From: Rubripirellula sp.
Lineage (GTDB): Bacteria; Planctomycetota; Planctomycetia; Pirellulales; Pirellulaceae
Assembly (NCBI GenBank): GCA_012270065.1
Contig: JAAXJB010000092.1
Span: 40,976-104,975, forward strand
Length of the DNA: 64,000 nt
Direction of reading: 5' to 3'
Shown: in pieces, positions 35,606-45,538 of the stretch
Numbering within the stretch: the stretch's first letter is position 1
Layout of the letters: the number at the start of each line of letters is the position of its first letter
Program-made: the position numbers and the translations under genes
Notes under the pieces: generated by a model
Told to the model about the DNA's origin: nothing
Databases searched by the model: none
The model's input: only the letters and a program-made list of their open reading frames with translations

Positions 35606-36117
35606 TCCCCCCCTGATTGTTTTGCTTTGAAGCAGTTGGCCACTGAATGCTCGTGAAAAGGACGATGCCCAATCAACCAGCGTCTACAGAACAACCGCGA
35701 CATGCGGAGTTATCGGCACAACTGGCCACCGGCATTTGGTTATTCCACTCGATCAGAGTAGGAAAACTTTGCCGACCACCGAAATCGACGACCAAAGACA
35801 TACCCGATTCGCAAGCATCATCCGCGCAAGACCCCTCATTTCGCTGGTATTTTCCCATGCACCCATGCTTCCAACCAGCATTTTCAACCATCTCGAAATT
35901 CAGACAAAATCAGTCCTCCACCATTCTTGGGGCGATGCATGGCGGTGGAGTTTGACCACTTTTCAATGCTAGCAACGACACAGCGCTAGCAACGACACAG
36001 CCTGATCACTCAGAAAGACAAAGACATTCGCATCAAGCTGAGCATTTGACGCAGACAAAACAGAACATCGCAACATCGCGTCAACCGTTGGGCCATGCCA
36101 CCCACCTGACCGGTCGG
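35606..36117. other. Intergenic region without a supported gene
   Basis: About 510 bp lie between the BBP7 leader and the phosphopantetheinyl transferase. Only a 17-bp tandem duplication was recognised (separate entry); short frames here lack recognisable domains. Confidence 0.35.
35968..36001 (+). repeat. 17-bp exact tandem duplication
   Basis: GCTAGCAACGACACAGC occurs twice in direct succession (35968-35984 and 35985-36001) with no mismatch, suggesting a recent slippage duplication. It is intergenic. Confidence 0.9.
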
Positions 36118-36849
36118 TCAAAGCACATCTTCGAAACGTTGAAGCTTCAAGTCAGGCTGCTGCGCGGCGGAATCGGCTCCAAATGCAACAGCCCCGATGT
36201 ACCCGGGGCGTGGTTCCATCAAGAAGAAACTCCAATGTGCGATTGATTCAAGATCCGGATTGAGCATACGGATGACTGGGTTCCTGGAATCGATTCTCTC
36301 AAAAGCGAATTCTGCAAGCGGTGTTCGCAAGCCCGTTCCAATTGCTTTGATGAATGCCTCTTTGAGTGTCCAGATTTTCAGGAATGTGTTTCTGCGAACG
36401 TTTTCGGAACCACATCGACGCAGAATCTCGATTTCCGGCTGGGAGAAGTACCGATCGGCCAGAGCGGGGTCGGTTCTGCGACTGGTTTTTTCCACATCAA
36501 CCCCGAGGAGTCCCTGACATTCGGTCCCGATACCGCACATTACCAAGCCATCGGTATGCGCAATATTGAACGGACAACGTGCCCATGATGGTTGGGTGAC
36601 ATAGGGTTTCCCGTTTTTTTCGATCGCAAAACAGATTTCTTCCGGCTCTACCTGCCCACGCCCAAGCAGTCGCCGCGCCATGCCACGACCAACGACATGC
36701 TGATTCCGGCTGGTCGGCACACGAAATTGATTTGCGCGCAGAAGCTCCTCATCGCTGAGCAAACTTTCACAGCAGCGTTCGAGTAAACCCGGCTCATCGG
36801 ATGATGAACCGGCGTGCCAGAGTTGAATGGCGGGAATATCTTTCATCAC
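36118..36849 (-). CDS. 4'-phosphopantetheinyl transferase (Sfp type)
   Basis: This is a 243-residue transferase that moves 4'-phosphopantetheine from CoA to a carrier-protein serine, activating fatty-acid, polyketide or non-ribosomal peptide carriers in the cytoplasm. Seen: RNQHVVGRGMARRLLG (about 48-63), the CoA-binding PFNIAHTDGLVMCGI, the metal-binding GVDVE at 116-120 (Asp118, Glu120), and FLKIWTLKEAFIKAIGTGL at 156-174 (Trp160, Glu164, Lys168). Length and motifs match the Sfp/Gsp group. No PKS or NRPS gene is adjacent; it may serve one elsewhere. Two ATGs (36849, 36846) are possible. Confidence 0.92.
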   Translation of the reverse strand: MMKDIPAIQLWHAGSSSDEPGLLERCCESLLSDEELLRANQFRVPTSRNQHVVGRGMARRLLGRGQVEPEEICFAIEKNGKPYVTQPSWARCPFNIAHTDGLVMCGIGTECQGLLGVDVEKTSRRTDPALADRYFSQPEIEILRRCGSENVRRNTFLKIWTLKEAFIKAIGTGLRTPLAEFAFERIDSRNPVIRMLNPDLESIAHWSFFLMEPRPGYIGAVAFGADSAAQQPDLKLQRFEDVL

Positions 36850-37116
36850 GTATCAAGGATTCAGAATGGATTCAAACCGCTCGCAACCTGATGAAGTATT
36901 CAGGGAGCGCGCGATCAGACAACCGAGGTTCAACGTCAGATTCCAGATAGAAGCTGCACACTCGTGATAAGCGTGCTTACCGTCAGAGCCAACACAGCTG
37001 TAATAAAAACAGGGCCGTTCTCGAAATCATACCCATTTGTTCGATCAATAGTGAGTCGGTCCGTCTTCAAACAGGCAGCTCCAAGAACTCCATTTCTCCA
37101 CAGAACGAACGATTCC
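36850..37116. other. Divergent intergenic spacer
   Basis: The plus-strand frame of the next gene is open back to 36964, but I prefer the ATG at 37117, so this stretch probably holds the two divergent promoters. No motif was recognised. Confidence 0.35.
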
Positions 37117-37617
37117 ATGCCCGCGCCTATGGTCGCTGATGCCTTTTTGGGTTCAAACATGCAAGCCGCCCAATTCCTGATGGTTGGTGGATTTGTGATG
37201 TTGGCGTGGGTTCTGGCTCGCCGCAAGATCCGGGCGGGGAAACGTATCAATGCGGACACCAAACGTGCCAATCGGTTGATCAAGGAACTCAGGGAAAATA
37301 AAGAACCGTCCGTTCCACTCAGTGGTGCACCTGTCGAAACACAACGATGGCAGGCAGCCATGTTTGATTTGCAACGGGAATTGAAAGCAGAACTCGACAC
37401 GAGAATCGTGATTGTTCAAACACTTCTGAAGCAGGTCGATCACAAAATCGAAGCATTGAGTACGCTGCAGGCGAATACTGTTGAAACCGACACGTCAGAC
37501 GCATCCTCGCATTCAAGAATCAAGGAACTGATGCAGAGGGGTCTCAACGCACGGGAGATAGCGATCAAATTGGGTCTTTCGCTCAATGAAGTAGAAATTA
37601 CGATCGCCAAACTGTAG
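37117..37617 (+). CDS. Membrane-anchored helical protein with C-terminal HTH-like segment
   Basis: This is a 166-residue protein of unknown function. One N-terminal transmembrane helix (MQAAQFLMVGGFVMLAWVLA) is followed by a basic region (RRKIRAGKRINADTKRANRLIKEL), a coiled-coil stretch (FDLQRELKAELDTRIVIVQTLLKQVDHKIEALSTL), and a C-terminal SRIKELMQRGLNAREIAIKLGLSLNEVEITIAKL. The last part looks like the helix-turn-helix tail of DUF2802/DUF6115-type membrane proteins. An earlier in-frame ATG at 36964 would add 51 residues of uncertain character. No operon partner is visible. Confidence 0.65.
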   Translation: MPAPMVADAFLGSNMQAAQFLMVGGFVMLAWVLARRKIRAGKRINADTKRANRLIKELRENKEPSVPLSGAPVETQRWQAAMFDLQRELKAELDTRIVIVQTLLKQVDHKIEALSTLQANTVETDTSDASSHSRIKELMQRGLNAREIAIKLGLSLNEVEITIAKL

Positions 37618-37759
37618 CCTTCTTCCTCGCAGTCAAGGCATGCAATCGTCAAACAGATCACGAACATTGGGTAGTCGGAAATTTCTGACCGAATGCACGA
37701 TCAGGCTGGCCGCGTCGATAACACGTGATGTCCAGCCCGCTGATCCGCACGAAACTTCT

Positions 37760-39193
37760 CTACTTCGACTTTGAAACAATCCAAGGTCGGGTTTCGGCAG
37801 CGAGAAAAAACGATCCGCAAACCACAAGCACTCCATCCGCCGGGATCTTTTCCAAAGCAGTTTCGCATGCGGCAACTGGTTCCGCGATCACTTCCACATT
37901 TCCCGACCAATCCTTGGGCAGCATCGGCAATAAATCATCTGGCTCGACAAATCGGGGATTTCCATGAAACCGTGTGAGCAGGATTTCATCTCCAATCGCA
38001 GTCAGTTGCCTGAGCATGACTTGTGCCGATTTATCAACGCTCGTTCCGAAAACCACAGTGATATGGCGATCAGAAAAACGGCTCCGCAAACAGTCACACA
38101 ATGCGGCGACAGAATCTTCATTGTGGGCCACATCCACAACAGCCAAGACATTATCAGCGAGTAAAAACCGCTCCACTCTGCCGGGACAGGTCAAACCTGT
38201 CAGACCATCAACCATGGCTTCTGGGGACAGTGGAATACCCTGCTTCTCAAGAGCCTGTATAGCAGCAAGGGCGATTGCAGCATTCCGGCACTGGTGTTCA
38301 CCCTCGAGTGGCAAAACCGTGTCAATCTGCAGGCCTGGTTTACCAGGTCCGGTATAGGAAAGACGAGAACCCCAATGAGCATCCTGAGCACTCTCAAATC
38401 GGAAGTCCCGCCCCAATTGCCAAAACTCACAATGGTTTGCTCGTGCGGTTGATTCCACCACCGCCTGAGCTCCCCGATCGATGACTCCACTCACCACCGG
38501 AACACCATTCTTGATGATCCCCGCCTTTTCCGCCGCAATCTCAACGAGGTTGTTTCCCAGCACATGCTGATGATCAAGACCGATCGAAGTGACGACCGAG
38601 ATACTCGGCGAACAGACATTGGTACTATCCAATCGGCCGCCCAAACCAACTTCCAGAACAATGGCCTGACAATTCGATCTTTGAAAATGAAGCAGTGCCA
38701 ACGCAGTCGTGAGTTCGAAAAACGATGGGTTGTCACTTTGGGAGTGCGAGTCTGTGCTTGATGGCTGGTTTTCTACCACCCGTCTGAGTTCCGCGACCAG
38801 GGTCGTCAGGTCTTCTGATGAACATGGCTGACCATCCACCTTGAACCGTTCTTCCAGACGATGCAAGTGAGGTGAAGTGTAGAGTCCTGTACGGAACCCA
38901 CTCGCTGTCAGGATTTCTGACACCATGGCTGCGACAGAACCCTTGCCCTTTGTTCCGGCGATATGGATCAGTGGAACAGGTGGAGACGGGTTGCACGAAT
39001 GAAGAAAATGAGCCAATCCCAAATCACTGAGTAGCTCATTCATTCTCTGAAGGCGAAACCTGTAACGATTCGCATTCGAACCGCTCATTTTTTCATAGTT
39101 GATTTGCCCATGCAAAAAGCTGAGAGCACGTTGGTAGGCATCGCCCGATGGTGTGTGCATGGGGAGAGTCGAATCGTTCAACAGAGCGGGCAA
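37760..39193 (-). CDS. folC: Dihydrofolate synthase/folylpolyglutamate synthase
   Basis: This is a 477-residue Mur-ligase-superfamily enzyme that attaches glutamate to dihydropteroate or extends folate polyglutamate tails with ATP in the cytoplasm. Seen: YRFRLQRMNELLSDLGL (about 44-60), the P-loop HIAGTKGKGSVAAM (77-90), TSPHLHRLEERF, EVGLGGRLDSTNV, SIGLDHQHVLG, KAGIIKNGVPVV and VDVAHNEDSVAALC. Length is slightly greater than the usual 420-430 because of a short N-terminal extension; M1 or M12 (39160) could be the start. It is a single housekeeping gene here; the accD/dedD neighbours seen in other bacteria are absent. Confidence 0.94.
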   Translation of the reverse strand: MPALLNDSTLPMHTPSGDAYQRALSFLHGQINYEKMSGSNANRYRFRLQRMNELLSDLGLAHFLHSCNPSPPVPLIHIAGTKGKGSVAAMVSEILTASGFRTGLYTSPHLHRLEERFKVDGQPCSSEDLTTLVAELRRVVENQPSSTDSHSQSDNPSFFELTTALALLHFQRSNCQAIVLEVGLGGRLDSTNVCSPSISVVTSIGLDHQHVLGNNLVEIAAEKAGIIKNGVPVVSGVIDRGAQAVVESTARANHCEFWQLGRDFRFESAQDAHWGSRLSYTGPGKPGLQIDTVLPLEGEHQCRNAAIALAAIQALEKQGIPLSPEAMVDGLTGLTCPGRVERFLLADNVLAVVDVAHNEDSVAALCDCLRSRFSDRHITVVFGTSVDKSAQVMLRQLTAIGDEILLTRFHGNPRFVEPDDLLPMLPKDWSGNVEVIAEPVAACETALEKIPADGVLVVCGSFFLAAETRPWIVSKSK

Positions 39194-39713
39194 TCCGGAA
39201 AAAGACTGATGGGAATGAAAGGATGAATGCTGAGTTCACCGGCGTAGCAAATTGATTGATGATTCAGTCCTGATTTGCAAGCCCCAATCATCAAATAGGC
39301 TGGTTTTACCATCAGGCCGGGAATCTGGAAGCCAGATGTGAAAGGACTGTTACGGATGACCGTTTCGCCCGAATAATCATCGTTTTTATCGTCCAGAGCA
39401 ACCATTTCCACTCCTGATGCGTAGGAGACCAGCGGTGGAATGACGGGAAAAACGTAAGATTACGGATCAGATCCGTTGTGCGGGGTCGTCTACCGCGTCT
39501 CCTGCACAAAAATGCGAACACTTTCCGGAGTTGCGGCGTAGCGTACGAATCTCTGGTGTAGGGTCTATCAGCATTGCCACAGGGCAATTTGTGGGATCAG
39601 CCACCAAAAGCCTTATCGCATCCCGGTGCCTGAGCGGCTCGGTTTCCCCAGAAATTGCCGACTCTCTGCCATGTTTGCCAAATTTTGCCCTCTCCTTACG
39701 GAAGTCTTTTACC
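39194..39713. other. Divergent region between folC and the ABC operon
   Basis: These 520 bp must hold the promoters of both directions. The ABC gene frame is open from 39531, but its residues are not ABC-like before the GTG at 39714. No RNA gene or recognisable operator was found. Confidence 0.35.
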
Positions 39714-40730
39714 GTGGAAAATGATTCAACCGTGGTCGCCGAAACGGAGCCCGCCGACGCCCCTGAAGCCAAAAACGGCGATTCCGACTCGGGTGTCGTC
39801 ATCGAGACCCGCAACCTGAGCAAGATTTACAGGGATTTCTGGGGTCGAAAGAAAGTCAACGCCCTGAAGTCGCTTGATATCGAAGTTCGACAGGGAGAAG
39901 TATTCGGCTTGCTTGGACCCAACGGCAGCGGCAAATCGACCACCATCAAGTTGATTCTTGGCCTGCTTTTCCCCAGCAGCGGACGTGTTCTGGTGTTCGA
40001 CAAAGATGCCAGCGAGACCAGTAAGAATGAACGAATCGGCTACTTACCGGAGGAATCTTACCTCTACAAATTCCTGACGGCAGAAGAGACCCTTGATTTC
40101 TACGGTCGACTGTTCGACATGTCGGGTTCGGCACGGAAACAGCGGGTAGACGAACTGATCAAACTGGTCGGACTGCAGGGAGCCAAACACCGTCAGCTAC
40201 GCGAGTACAGCAAGGGAATGACCCGACGCGTTGGCTTGGCACAAGCCCTCATCAACGATCCCGATCTGGTCCTGCTCGACGAGCCAACCACAGGGCTCGA
40301 CCCGATCGGCTCACGGGAGATGAAGGACCTGATTCTGTCCCTGAAGAAACAGGGAAAAACGGTTCTGCTTTGCAGCCATCAGCTGGCAGACGTTCAGGAT
40401 GTTTGCGACCGGGTCGCCATCCTCGATCAGGGTGAACTCAAAGAACTGGGGCGCGTGGCTGACCTTTTGAAGGTTCAGGATGTTACGGAAATCCACACCA
40501 AACGTCTCAAGCCGGAAGTCGAAGCAGAGATTCGAGCCATCATCGAACGCGAGGGTGGAACGTGCACCATCGATAATCCGACTGCAACCATGGAAGATCT
40601 GTTCCTAAACATTGTCCGTGAAAGCGAAGCACGACCAGGTGCAAGACGCGTCAGTGGAAGCAACACACCACAGGAAACGACAGATACCGACCAGAAAGCT
40701 GAAGACAATCAGGGAGAGGCTGGTCAATGA
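39714..40730 (+). CDS. ABC transporter ATP-binding protein
   Basis: This is a 338-residue ABC ATPase that powers export by the permease encoded next. I chose the GTG at 39714 because a GGAAG lies 9 nt upstream and the ABC domain begins shortly after. Walker A is GPNGSGKST (68-76), the Q-loop is in the region of [22 protein letters not shown], the signature is [15 protein letters not shown], Walker B is [13 protein letters not shown], and the H-loop is LLCSHQ. The C-terminal tail (about 80 residues) resembles that of CcmA/drug-type ABC-2 ATPases. It overlaps the permease gene by ATGA (40727-40730), indicating translational coupling. Confidence 0.92.
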   Translation: MENDSTVVAETEPADAPEAKNGDSDSGVVIETRNLSKIYRDFWGRKKVNALKSLDIEVRQGEVFGLLGPNGSGKSTTIKLILGLLFPSSGRVLVFDKDASETSKNERIGYLPEESYLYKFLTAEETLDFYGRLFDMSGSARKQRVDELIKLVGLQGAKHRQLREYSKGMTRRVGLAQALINDPDLVLLDEPTTGLDPIGSREMKDLILSLKKQGKTVLLCSHQLADVQDVCDRVAILDQGELKELGRVADLLKVQDVTEIHTKRLKPEVEAEIRAIIEREGGTCTIDNPTATMEDLFLNIVRESEARPGARRVSGSNTPQETTDTDQKAEDNQGEAGQ

Positions 40731-42637
40731 TTCTGCAACCTGAAGATTTTTGGTCATTCTACGAATGGCTGATGCGGCCCGAGTCTTTTCTGGAGAGCGC
40801 ACTTTTACAGGGGATCGTTCTCTTTGTCCTTGCGATCGTGATTGGCTTGATGGTGGGTTACATCATCTCGGCGAATCGCTACGGACCAGGCGAGGGATTT
40901 TACGCGGTCGCCCGGGCTATCCGCGATCTTGTACGCTTTGATTTGCCTGGCACTTCCGCTCACCGCGTGTTTGCTCTCGCTCGATTGGCATTCAAAGAAG
41001 CGATCCGACGCAAGGTTCTGTTTGTAGTCGGTTTGTTTGTCGCTCTGCTTCTTCTGGCCGGTTGGTATCTGAATCCCGAGAGCAGTGACCCGGCGAGACT
41101 CTACATCAGCTTCGTGCTGACTGCGACGAACTACCTGATTCTGGCGCTTGCGTTGTTCATCAGTGCTTTTTCGCTGCCAAACGACATCAAGAGCAAAACG
41201 ATTTACACCATTGTCACAAAACCTGTCCGGGCAACGGAAATCGTTCTCGGACGCATGCTCGGTTTCATGGCCGTAGGAACGGTCATGCTTGTGCCGATGG
41301 GCCTCGCAAGCTACCTGTTTGTCAGTCGTGGGCTCAGCCATCGACACGCGGAAGTCGTCGATGTGGTCAAGGAAGCCGATGGCAGCCTGGTTGGTGAGAC
41401 CGACTATGTGCAGGACCACAAACACAGCTTCACGATCTATCCCAACGAGAGCGATCCCGATGGGGTGGCGCAGGGCCTGACCGACCTGGACCGTGGTCAC
41501 CGTCACATTGTCACGCGTGATGCCAACGGCAATTTCGAAATCGGACCGCCAGAGCCACTTCGGGCAAGAATTCCGTCTTACGGCGAGATCCAGTTTTTCG
41601 ATCGAGGCGGAAACCTCAAAGACGCGGGTGTTGATATTGGTGCGGAACGCCTGGATGCCGGTGGTTACGGCAGCTCCGGAATCTCGCGGGTCATCGGGCT
41701 CTCGAGAGGAAGCCGGAAAATCCAACATGGATACGTTGAAGGCGGGACTTTGGGAAAAGCCGAATTCACCTTCCAGAATGTCACGCCTGAACGATTCCCC
41801 AACGGTCTCGACCTGGATTTGTCCCTGCGGGCCTACCGCTCCTACAAGGGAGACATCGAATCCGGAATCCGTGGTTCGGTCACGATGAAACATCCCAGCA
41901 AGGATATCGAAAGTAATCCGATTTCGTTTGTCATCAATGAATACGAAGTAGACGAACTCCCCCTGCCACTTTTCACCGAAGGCACCGATAACAACCAAAC
42001 GCGCGAGTTGAGTGTTTTTGAAGACCTGGTGGACGAGAACGGGCAGTTGATCCTGATCATCAAATGTCTTGATCGAAGTCAGTATTTGGGTGTCACGCAA
42101 AGTGGCATCTACCTGAGAGCGGGTGAAAATCCATTCTGGTGGAACCTCACCAAGGCGTATGTTTCCATCTGGCTGCAGATGGCAATGGTCATTGCGTTCG
42201 GTGTGATGTTCAGCACGTTCCTCAGTGGACCGGTTGCAATGGTGGCGACGTTCGCTTGCGTCCTGCTCGGATTCTCAGCAGAACAGGTCTACGACACGAG
42301 ACACTTCATCGACAGTGGAATCGAACGCGGCGGTGGACCAATCGAATCCATGGTCCGTCTGCTGAGACAGGATGCGATGACAACGCAGCTGGATGTCGAT
42401 ACTACAGCTGCCAAATTGATCAAGACAACCGACGCAGGGATCGTGTACTCCCTTGACGCAATCGCAACAGCTTTGCCCAATCTTCCGAAGATGGTTGGGA
42501 CGGCCGAATATGCTGCCAGCGGGTTCGATATTTTCGGAGCTCTCCTGATGCGGCACGCTGCGGCTACGCTTGGCTACTGCCTGCTGGCCTTCATTATCAG
42601 TTACTTCTTCCTGAAATCGCGTGAGATCGCGGCATGA
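40727..42637 (+). CDS. ABC-2 type permease with a large extracytoplasmic domain
   Basis: This is a 636-residue membrane protein. An N-terminal helix pair precedes the ABC-2 core: [64 protein letters not shown] and [22 protein letters not shown]. About 250 residues of hydrophilic sequence follow, including H-x-H elements (DHKHSF, GHRHIV) and several beta-rich stretches, before the C-terminal helices ([24 protein letters not shown] and [14 protein letters not shown]). The insertion should be outside the membrane. The gene starts in the stop of the ATPase gene and ends in the start of the third gene (ATGA at 42634-42637). Cargo is unknown. Confidence 0.88.
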   Translation: MILQPEDFWSFYEWLMRPESFLESALLQGIVLFVLAIVIGLMVGYIISANRYGPGEGFYAVARAIRDLVRFDLPGTSAHRVFALARLAFKEAIRRKVLFVVGLFVALLLLAGWYLNPESSDPARLYISFVLTATNYLILALALFISAFSLPNDIKSKTIYTIVTKPVRATEIVLGRMLGFMAVGTVMLVPMGLASYLFVSRGLSHRHAEVVDVVKEADGSLVGETDYVQDHKHSFTIYPNESDPDGVAQGLTDLDRGHRHIVTRDANGNFEIGPPEPLRARIPSYGEIQFFDRGGNLKDAGVDIGAERLDAGGYGSSGISRVIGLSRGSRKIQHGYVEGGTLGKAEFTFQNVTPERFPNGLDLDLSLRAYRSYKGDIESGIRGSVTMKHPSKDIESNPISFVINEYEVDELPLPLFTEGTDNNQTRELSVFEDLVDENGQLILIIKCLDRSQYLGVTQSGIYLRAGENPFWWNLTKAYVSIWLQMAMVIAFGVMFSTFLSGPVAMVATFACVLLGFSAEQVYDTRHFIDSGIERGGGPIESMVRLLRQDAMTTQLDVDTTAAKLIKTTDAGIVYSLDAIATALPNLPKMVGTAEYAASGFDIFGALLMRHAAATLGYCLLAFIISYFFLKSREIAA

Positions 42638-44448
42638 ATCGTACGACAAGCCTTTGGCGAAAACTTACCTACTTGGCAATCCTGCTGGCCATGTTGATCC
42701 CGCTGTTCATGCTGGGACAACCGTCCGGGGGCAAGGGTGATCCCGGTGGACAGTTATCCGTGATGAGACACGAGTACAACATTGCCGAAAGCGATCTCGG
42801 TGAAATCAGTCCAGCCAGCGAAACCATGAAACTTGCTTCTCTGGGAATGCGTGGTGTAGCAGCAACGCTACTCTGGAATAAGGCGCACACCTACAAGGTG
42901 ATGCACGAGTGGGACCGCTTGAAGGCCACGCTGAATAATATCGCTCTGCTGCAACCCCACTTTGACAAAGTCTGGGAGCATCAAGCGCACAATCTCGCTT
43001 ACAACGTGTCGACTGAGTTTGATGATTACCGGCAACGGTACGAAATGGTCCGGGAAGGAACCGAGTTCCTGACACGCGGTGTCCGTCAGAACACGAATGC
43101 CCCGAGGCTGGTTTGGTACACCGGTTGGTTCTACGGACAGAAGCTTGGCATGTCTGATGAAAAGGTACAGTTCCGCCGCCTGTTCTCAGACGACGTGTTG
43201 CTGCATGAGGCACTTCAAGCTGAAAACATCGCTGTTGATAGCTTCGAGGCACGCGGCCCGCTGGGTAAGCCTGACAACTGGCTCGTGGGACGTTTATGGC
43301 TGAACCACGGATACGAACTGGTAGACAGTGGTGTCAAAATCCGGCGGCAGACGCCCCTGAACTTTTATGAAACAGGGCCCAAATGGCGGATCAAGCATGC
43401 CGAGTCCATCGAATCAGAGGGAATTTTGGATGCACGGGCGCAGAACGCATGGCAATTGGCGAGTGATGATTGGCTTGCATTTGGCACGCGCAGTATTCCA
43501 ACAACCTCGCCTTTCACAATCAAGCTGAATGAACTGGAAGAACTCGAAGCCCAGCGGGAAGAGAAAATCGAAGAGTTCCGGCTACTTAATGAAGATGCTT
43601 TTGCAACCGCCAGGCAAGCACTCATTGATTCCATGCCAGCAGAGATTCTCGAGTTCTGGCAGAAGCCAGAATCAGAACTGACTTTCCAGCAGAAACAACT
43701 GATGCCTTCCATCCTCAAGGGACTGGTTCCTGACTTGACTGCTCTCGCAAAAACATCCGACAAGTCTGTCAGACTGGACTCGGTCAATCTTGCTGCTCAA
43801 GTCAAGGATTTGAATGAGAGAATTCTCAAGACAACCGGATACCGGACCCAGATCAATTACCCTTACTGGAAAACACTCGCTCAAGCAGAACAGGAAGAAC
43901 GAACGGTAAAAGCAAGGCGATTGATCTATGAGGCAGAGCAAGCCAACGACAATGCCGAACTGGACAAGGCGATTGAACTGTACGAACAGGCATTCGCAGT
44001 CTGGGCAGAGATCTTTGATGACTACCCGCTGCTCACCATCGACGATACCGCCGAGGATCTGTTTGAGTCAGTGCGGAGGTACATGGTCGCAATCGATTCG
44101 CAGGAAATTCCAGAAGACTTCCCGCTCGCCACTTTCGTGACAATGATGGGCGAATTCGGACAAATCGATTCGCAAACTTACGAATCAGTGCGTCAAGAGA
44201 CGAAAGCTGCCGCTGAGAAGCGAAAACGTGAACTTGAACAAGAGGAAAAGAAACGCCAGGAAGAAGCAGAACGGGCCGAAGCTGCTGGCACCGATGAGAC
44301 TGCCGAGGGAAGCGACGACGGCACGCCCGAACCAGAAGTGAGCAAGACAGGAGATCCAGCTGCGGACGGCAAGTCGCTTGAGCCTCCTCAAAACCCCAAC
44401 AATAACGATACAGGTGGCGAGGACAGCAGCGAGACGAAAGACGAGTAA
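42634..44448 (+). CDS. Membrane-anchored helical protein coupled to the ABC exporter
   Basis: This is a 604-residue protein of unknown function, third gene of the ABC operon. One N-terminal membrane helix (LTYLAILLAMLIPLFMLG) is followed by a conserved-looking helical domain (SLGMRGVAATLLWNKAHTYKVMHEWDRLKATLNNIALLQPHFDKVWEHQAHNLAYNVSTEFDD...) resembling TPR-like helices. Later come Glu/Arg-rich coiled coils and a C-terminal low-complexity acidic tail (KKRQEEAERAEAAG...). Planctomycete homologues are known to me only as hypothetical proteins. Start overlaps the permease stop, so stoichiometric expression with the exporter is likely. It ends before a bidirectional terminator. Confidence 0.75.
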   Translation: MNRTTSLWRKLTYLAILLAMLIPLFMLGQPSGGKGDPGGQLSVMRHEYNIAESDLGEISPASETMKLASLGMRGVAATLLWNKAHTYKVMHEWDRLKATLNNIALLQPHFDKVWEHQAHNLAYNVSTEFDDYRQRYEMVREGTEFLTRGVRQNTNAPRLVWYTGWFYGQKLGMSDEKVQFRRLFSDDVLLHEALQAENIAVDSFEARGPLGKPDNWLVGRLWLNHGYELVDSGVKIRRQTPLNFYETGPKWRIKHAESIESEGILDARAQNAWQLASDDWLAFGTRSIPTTSPFTIKLNELEELEAQREEKIEEFRLLNEDAFATARQALIDSMPAEILEFWQKPESELTFQQKQLMPSILKGLVPDLTALAKTSDKSVRLDSVNLAAQVKDLNERILKTTGYRTQINYPYWKTLAQAEQEERTVKARRLIYEAEQANDNAELDKAIELYEQAFAVWAEIFDDYPLLTIDDTAEDLFESVRRYMVAIDSQEIPEDFPLATFVTMMGEFGQIDSQTYESVRQETKAAAEKRKRELEQEEKKRQEEAERAEAAGTDETAEGSDDGTPEPEVSKTGDPAADGKSLEPPQNPNNNDTGGEDSSETKDE

Positions 44449-44542
44449 TCCCACCCATGCAGGTGAACCTGCATCAAGCCGGGATTCAATCTTCCCATCG
44501 CCCGCCTGTTGCAATTCATGACGCGGTCAACCAACAAAAAAA

Positions 44543-44570
44543 CGCGGCATCACGTTCAAGTGATGCCGCG
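44543..44570. terminator. Bidirectional terminator
   Basis: CGCGGCATCAC and GTGATGCCGCG form an 11-bp perfect stem with a six-base loop, flanked by an A-run (44536-44542) and a T-run (44571-44576). It lies between the convergent 604-residue protein and FKBP genes, so it can serve both. Confidence 0.93.
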
Positions 44571-44606
44571 TTTTTTATTTGATTGCAAGCGTGTTGCCCG
44601 TGAAAG

Positions 44607-45317
44607 TTACTGAACGCCCAGCAACTCGACTTCAAAAACGAGAACCTCGTTTGGTCCGATCGCTCCAGCGCTTCCACGCTCACCATAGGCGAGGTCTGAT
44701 GGAATGTAGAGCATCCATTTGTCACCAACTTTCATCTTCTGCAGCGCCATTTGCCAGCCTTGAATCACCTGGTTGACCTGGAAACTGGCCGGTTGACCCC
44801 GCTGCACCGAACTGTCAAAGACGGTCCCGTCGATCAGTTTGCCCGTGTAATGGACGCTCACTGTATCGGTTGGCTTTGGAGTGGCACCGTTGCCGGCTTT
44901 CAATACCTTGTATTGAACCCCACCCTCGAGAGTTTTGACGCCCTCTTTCTTCGCATTGTCGGCGAGAAACTTGGTGCCTTTTGCTTTTTGGGCAGCGGAC
45001 ATTTCGGCTTGGCGTTTTGTAAGCATCGCCTGAATCTTTCCTTGAGCAGCGGCGAACTGCTCATTTGTCATAGCTGGCTCCTTCAATGCAACGCCTTCCT
45101 GAAAACCCTTCAAAAAGGCCTCCATCGTGATATCAGTTGCTTTGAAGCCGCTCTGGCCCATGTTCTGTCCAACAGAAAAGCCGAGGAAATAACCTATGAG
45201 CTCACCATCTGATTTAGCCTCAGCGGCGGCGGGTGGTGTGTCTTGTGCCATGATGGATTGAACAATTGCAGCTTGGCAAATTGTCATTGCTCCTGCGATC
45301 AGGAATGATTTGAACAT
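44607..45317 (-). CDS. FKBP-type peptidyl-prolyl isomerase (FkpA/Mip-like)
   Basis: This is a 236-residue exported prolyl isomerase. Signal peptide: MFKSFLIAGAMTICQAAIVQSIMAQ. The N-terminal helical dimerisation domain (ELIGYFLGFSVGQNMGQSG... to about residue 115) precedes the FKBP domain (TLEGGVQYKVLKAG onward), with VSVHYTGKLIDGTVFDSS, VIQGWQMALQKMKVGDKWMLYIPSDLAYGERG, and the ending VFEVELLGVQ. All the FK506-site aromatic positions (Tyr, Phe, Trp) appear intact. It should fold or chaperone periplasmic or outer-membrane proteins. A shared terminator lies 36 bp after its stop. Confidence 0.95.
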   Translation of the reverse strand: MFKSFLIAGAMTICQAAIVQSIMAQDTPPAAAEAKSDGELIGYFLGFSVGQNMGQSGFKATDITMEAFLKGFQEGVALKEPAMTNEQFAAAQGKIQAMLTKRQAEMSAAQKAKGTKFLADNAKKEGVKTLEGGVQYKVLKAGNGATPKPTDTVSVHYTGKLIDGTVFDSSVQRGQPASFQVNQVIQGWQMALQKMKVGDKWMLYIPSDLAYGERGSAGAIGPNEVLVFEVELLGVQ

Positions 45318-45538
45318 CTTGGTTTCCTAAGGAACGCTCGGTCACCGCGTCCACGATGCCCGATCTGGGGAGAGGATTGCGACCCGATCACGGTCACAAC
45401 ATCAAGATGGCGCTTCCGAGGCCATCAACCTGACAGCAGGATAACAACGTGACAAGAACCGAACATAGCCCCCATCGGCGGATTCAACCTCAAGATGGAG
45501 AATTCAGGCGTTTTGAAAGCCGAACACCTGCAGAAACA
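45318..45538. other. Intergenic spacer between kinase and FKBP genes
   Basis: About 220 bp with no gene recognised; likely holds the FKBP promoter. Confidence 0.35.

Noticed and set aside
40805..42100. 431-codon open frame antisense to the ABC permease
   Set aside because: The plus-strand gene has clear membrane helices and ATGA overlaps with both neighbours; the antisense frame has no domain, signal or ribosome site and is a by-product of codon bias.
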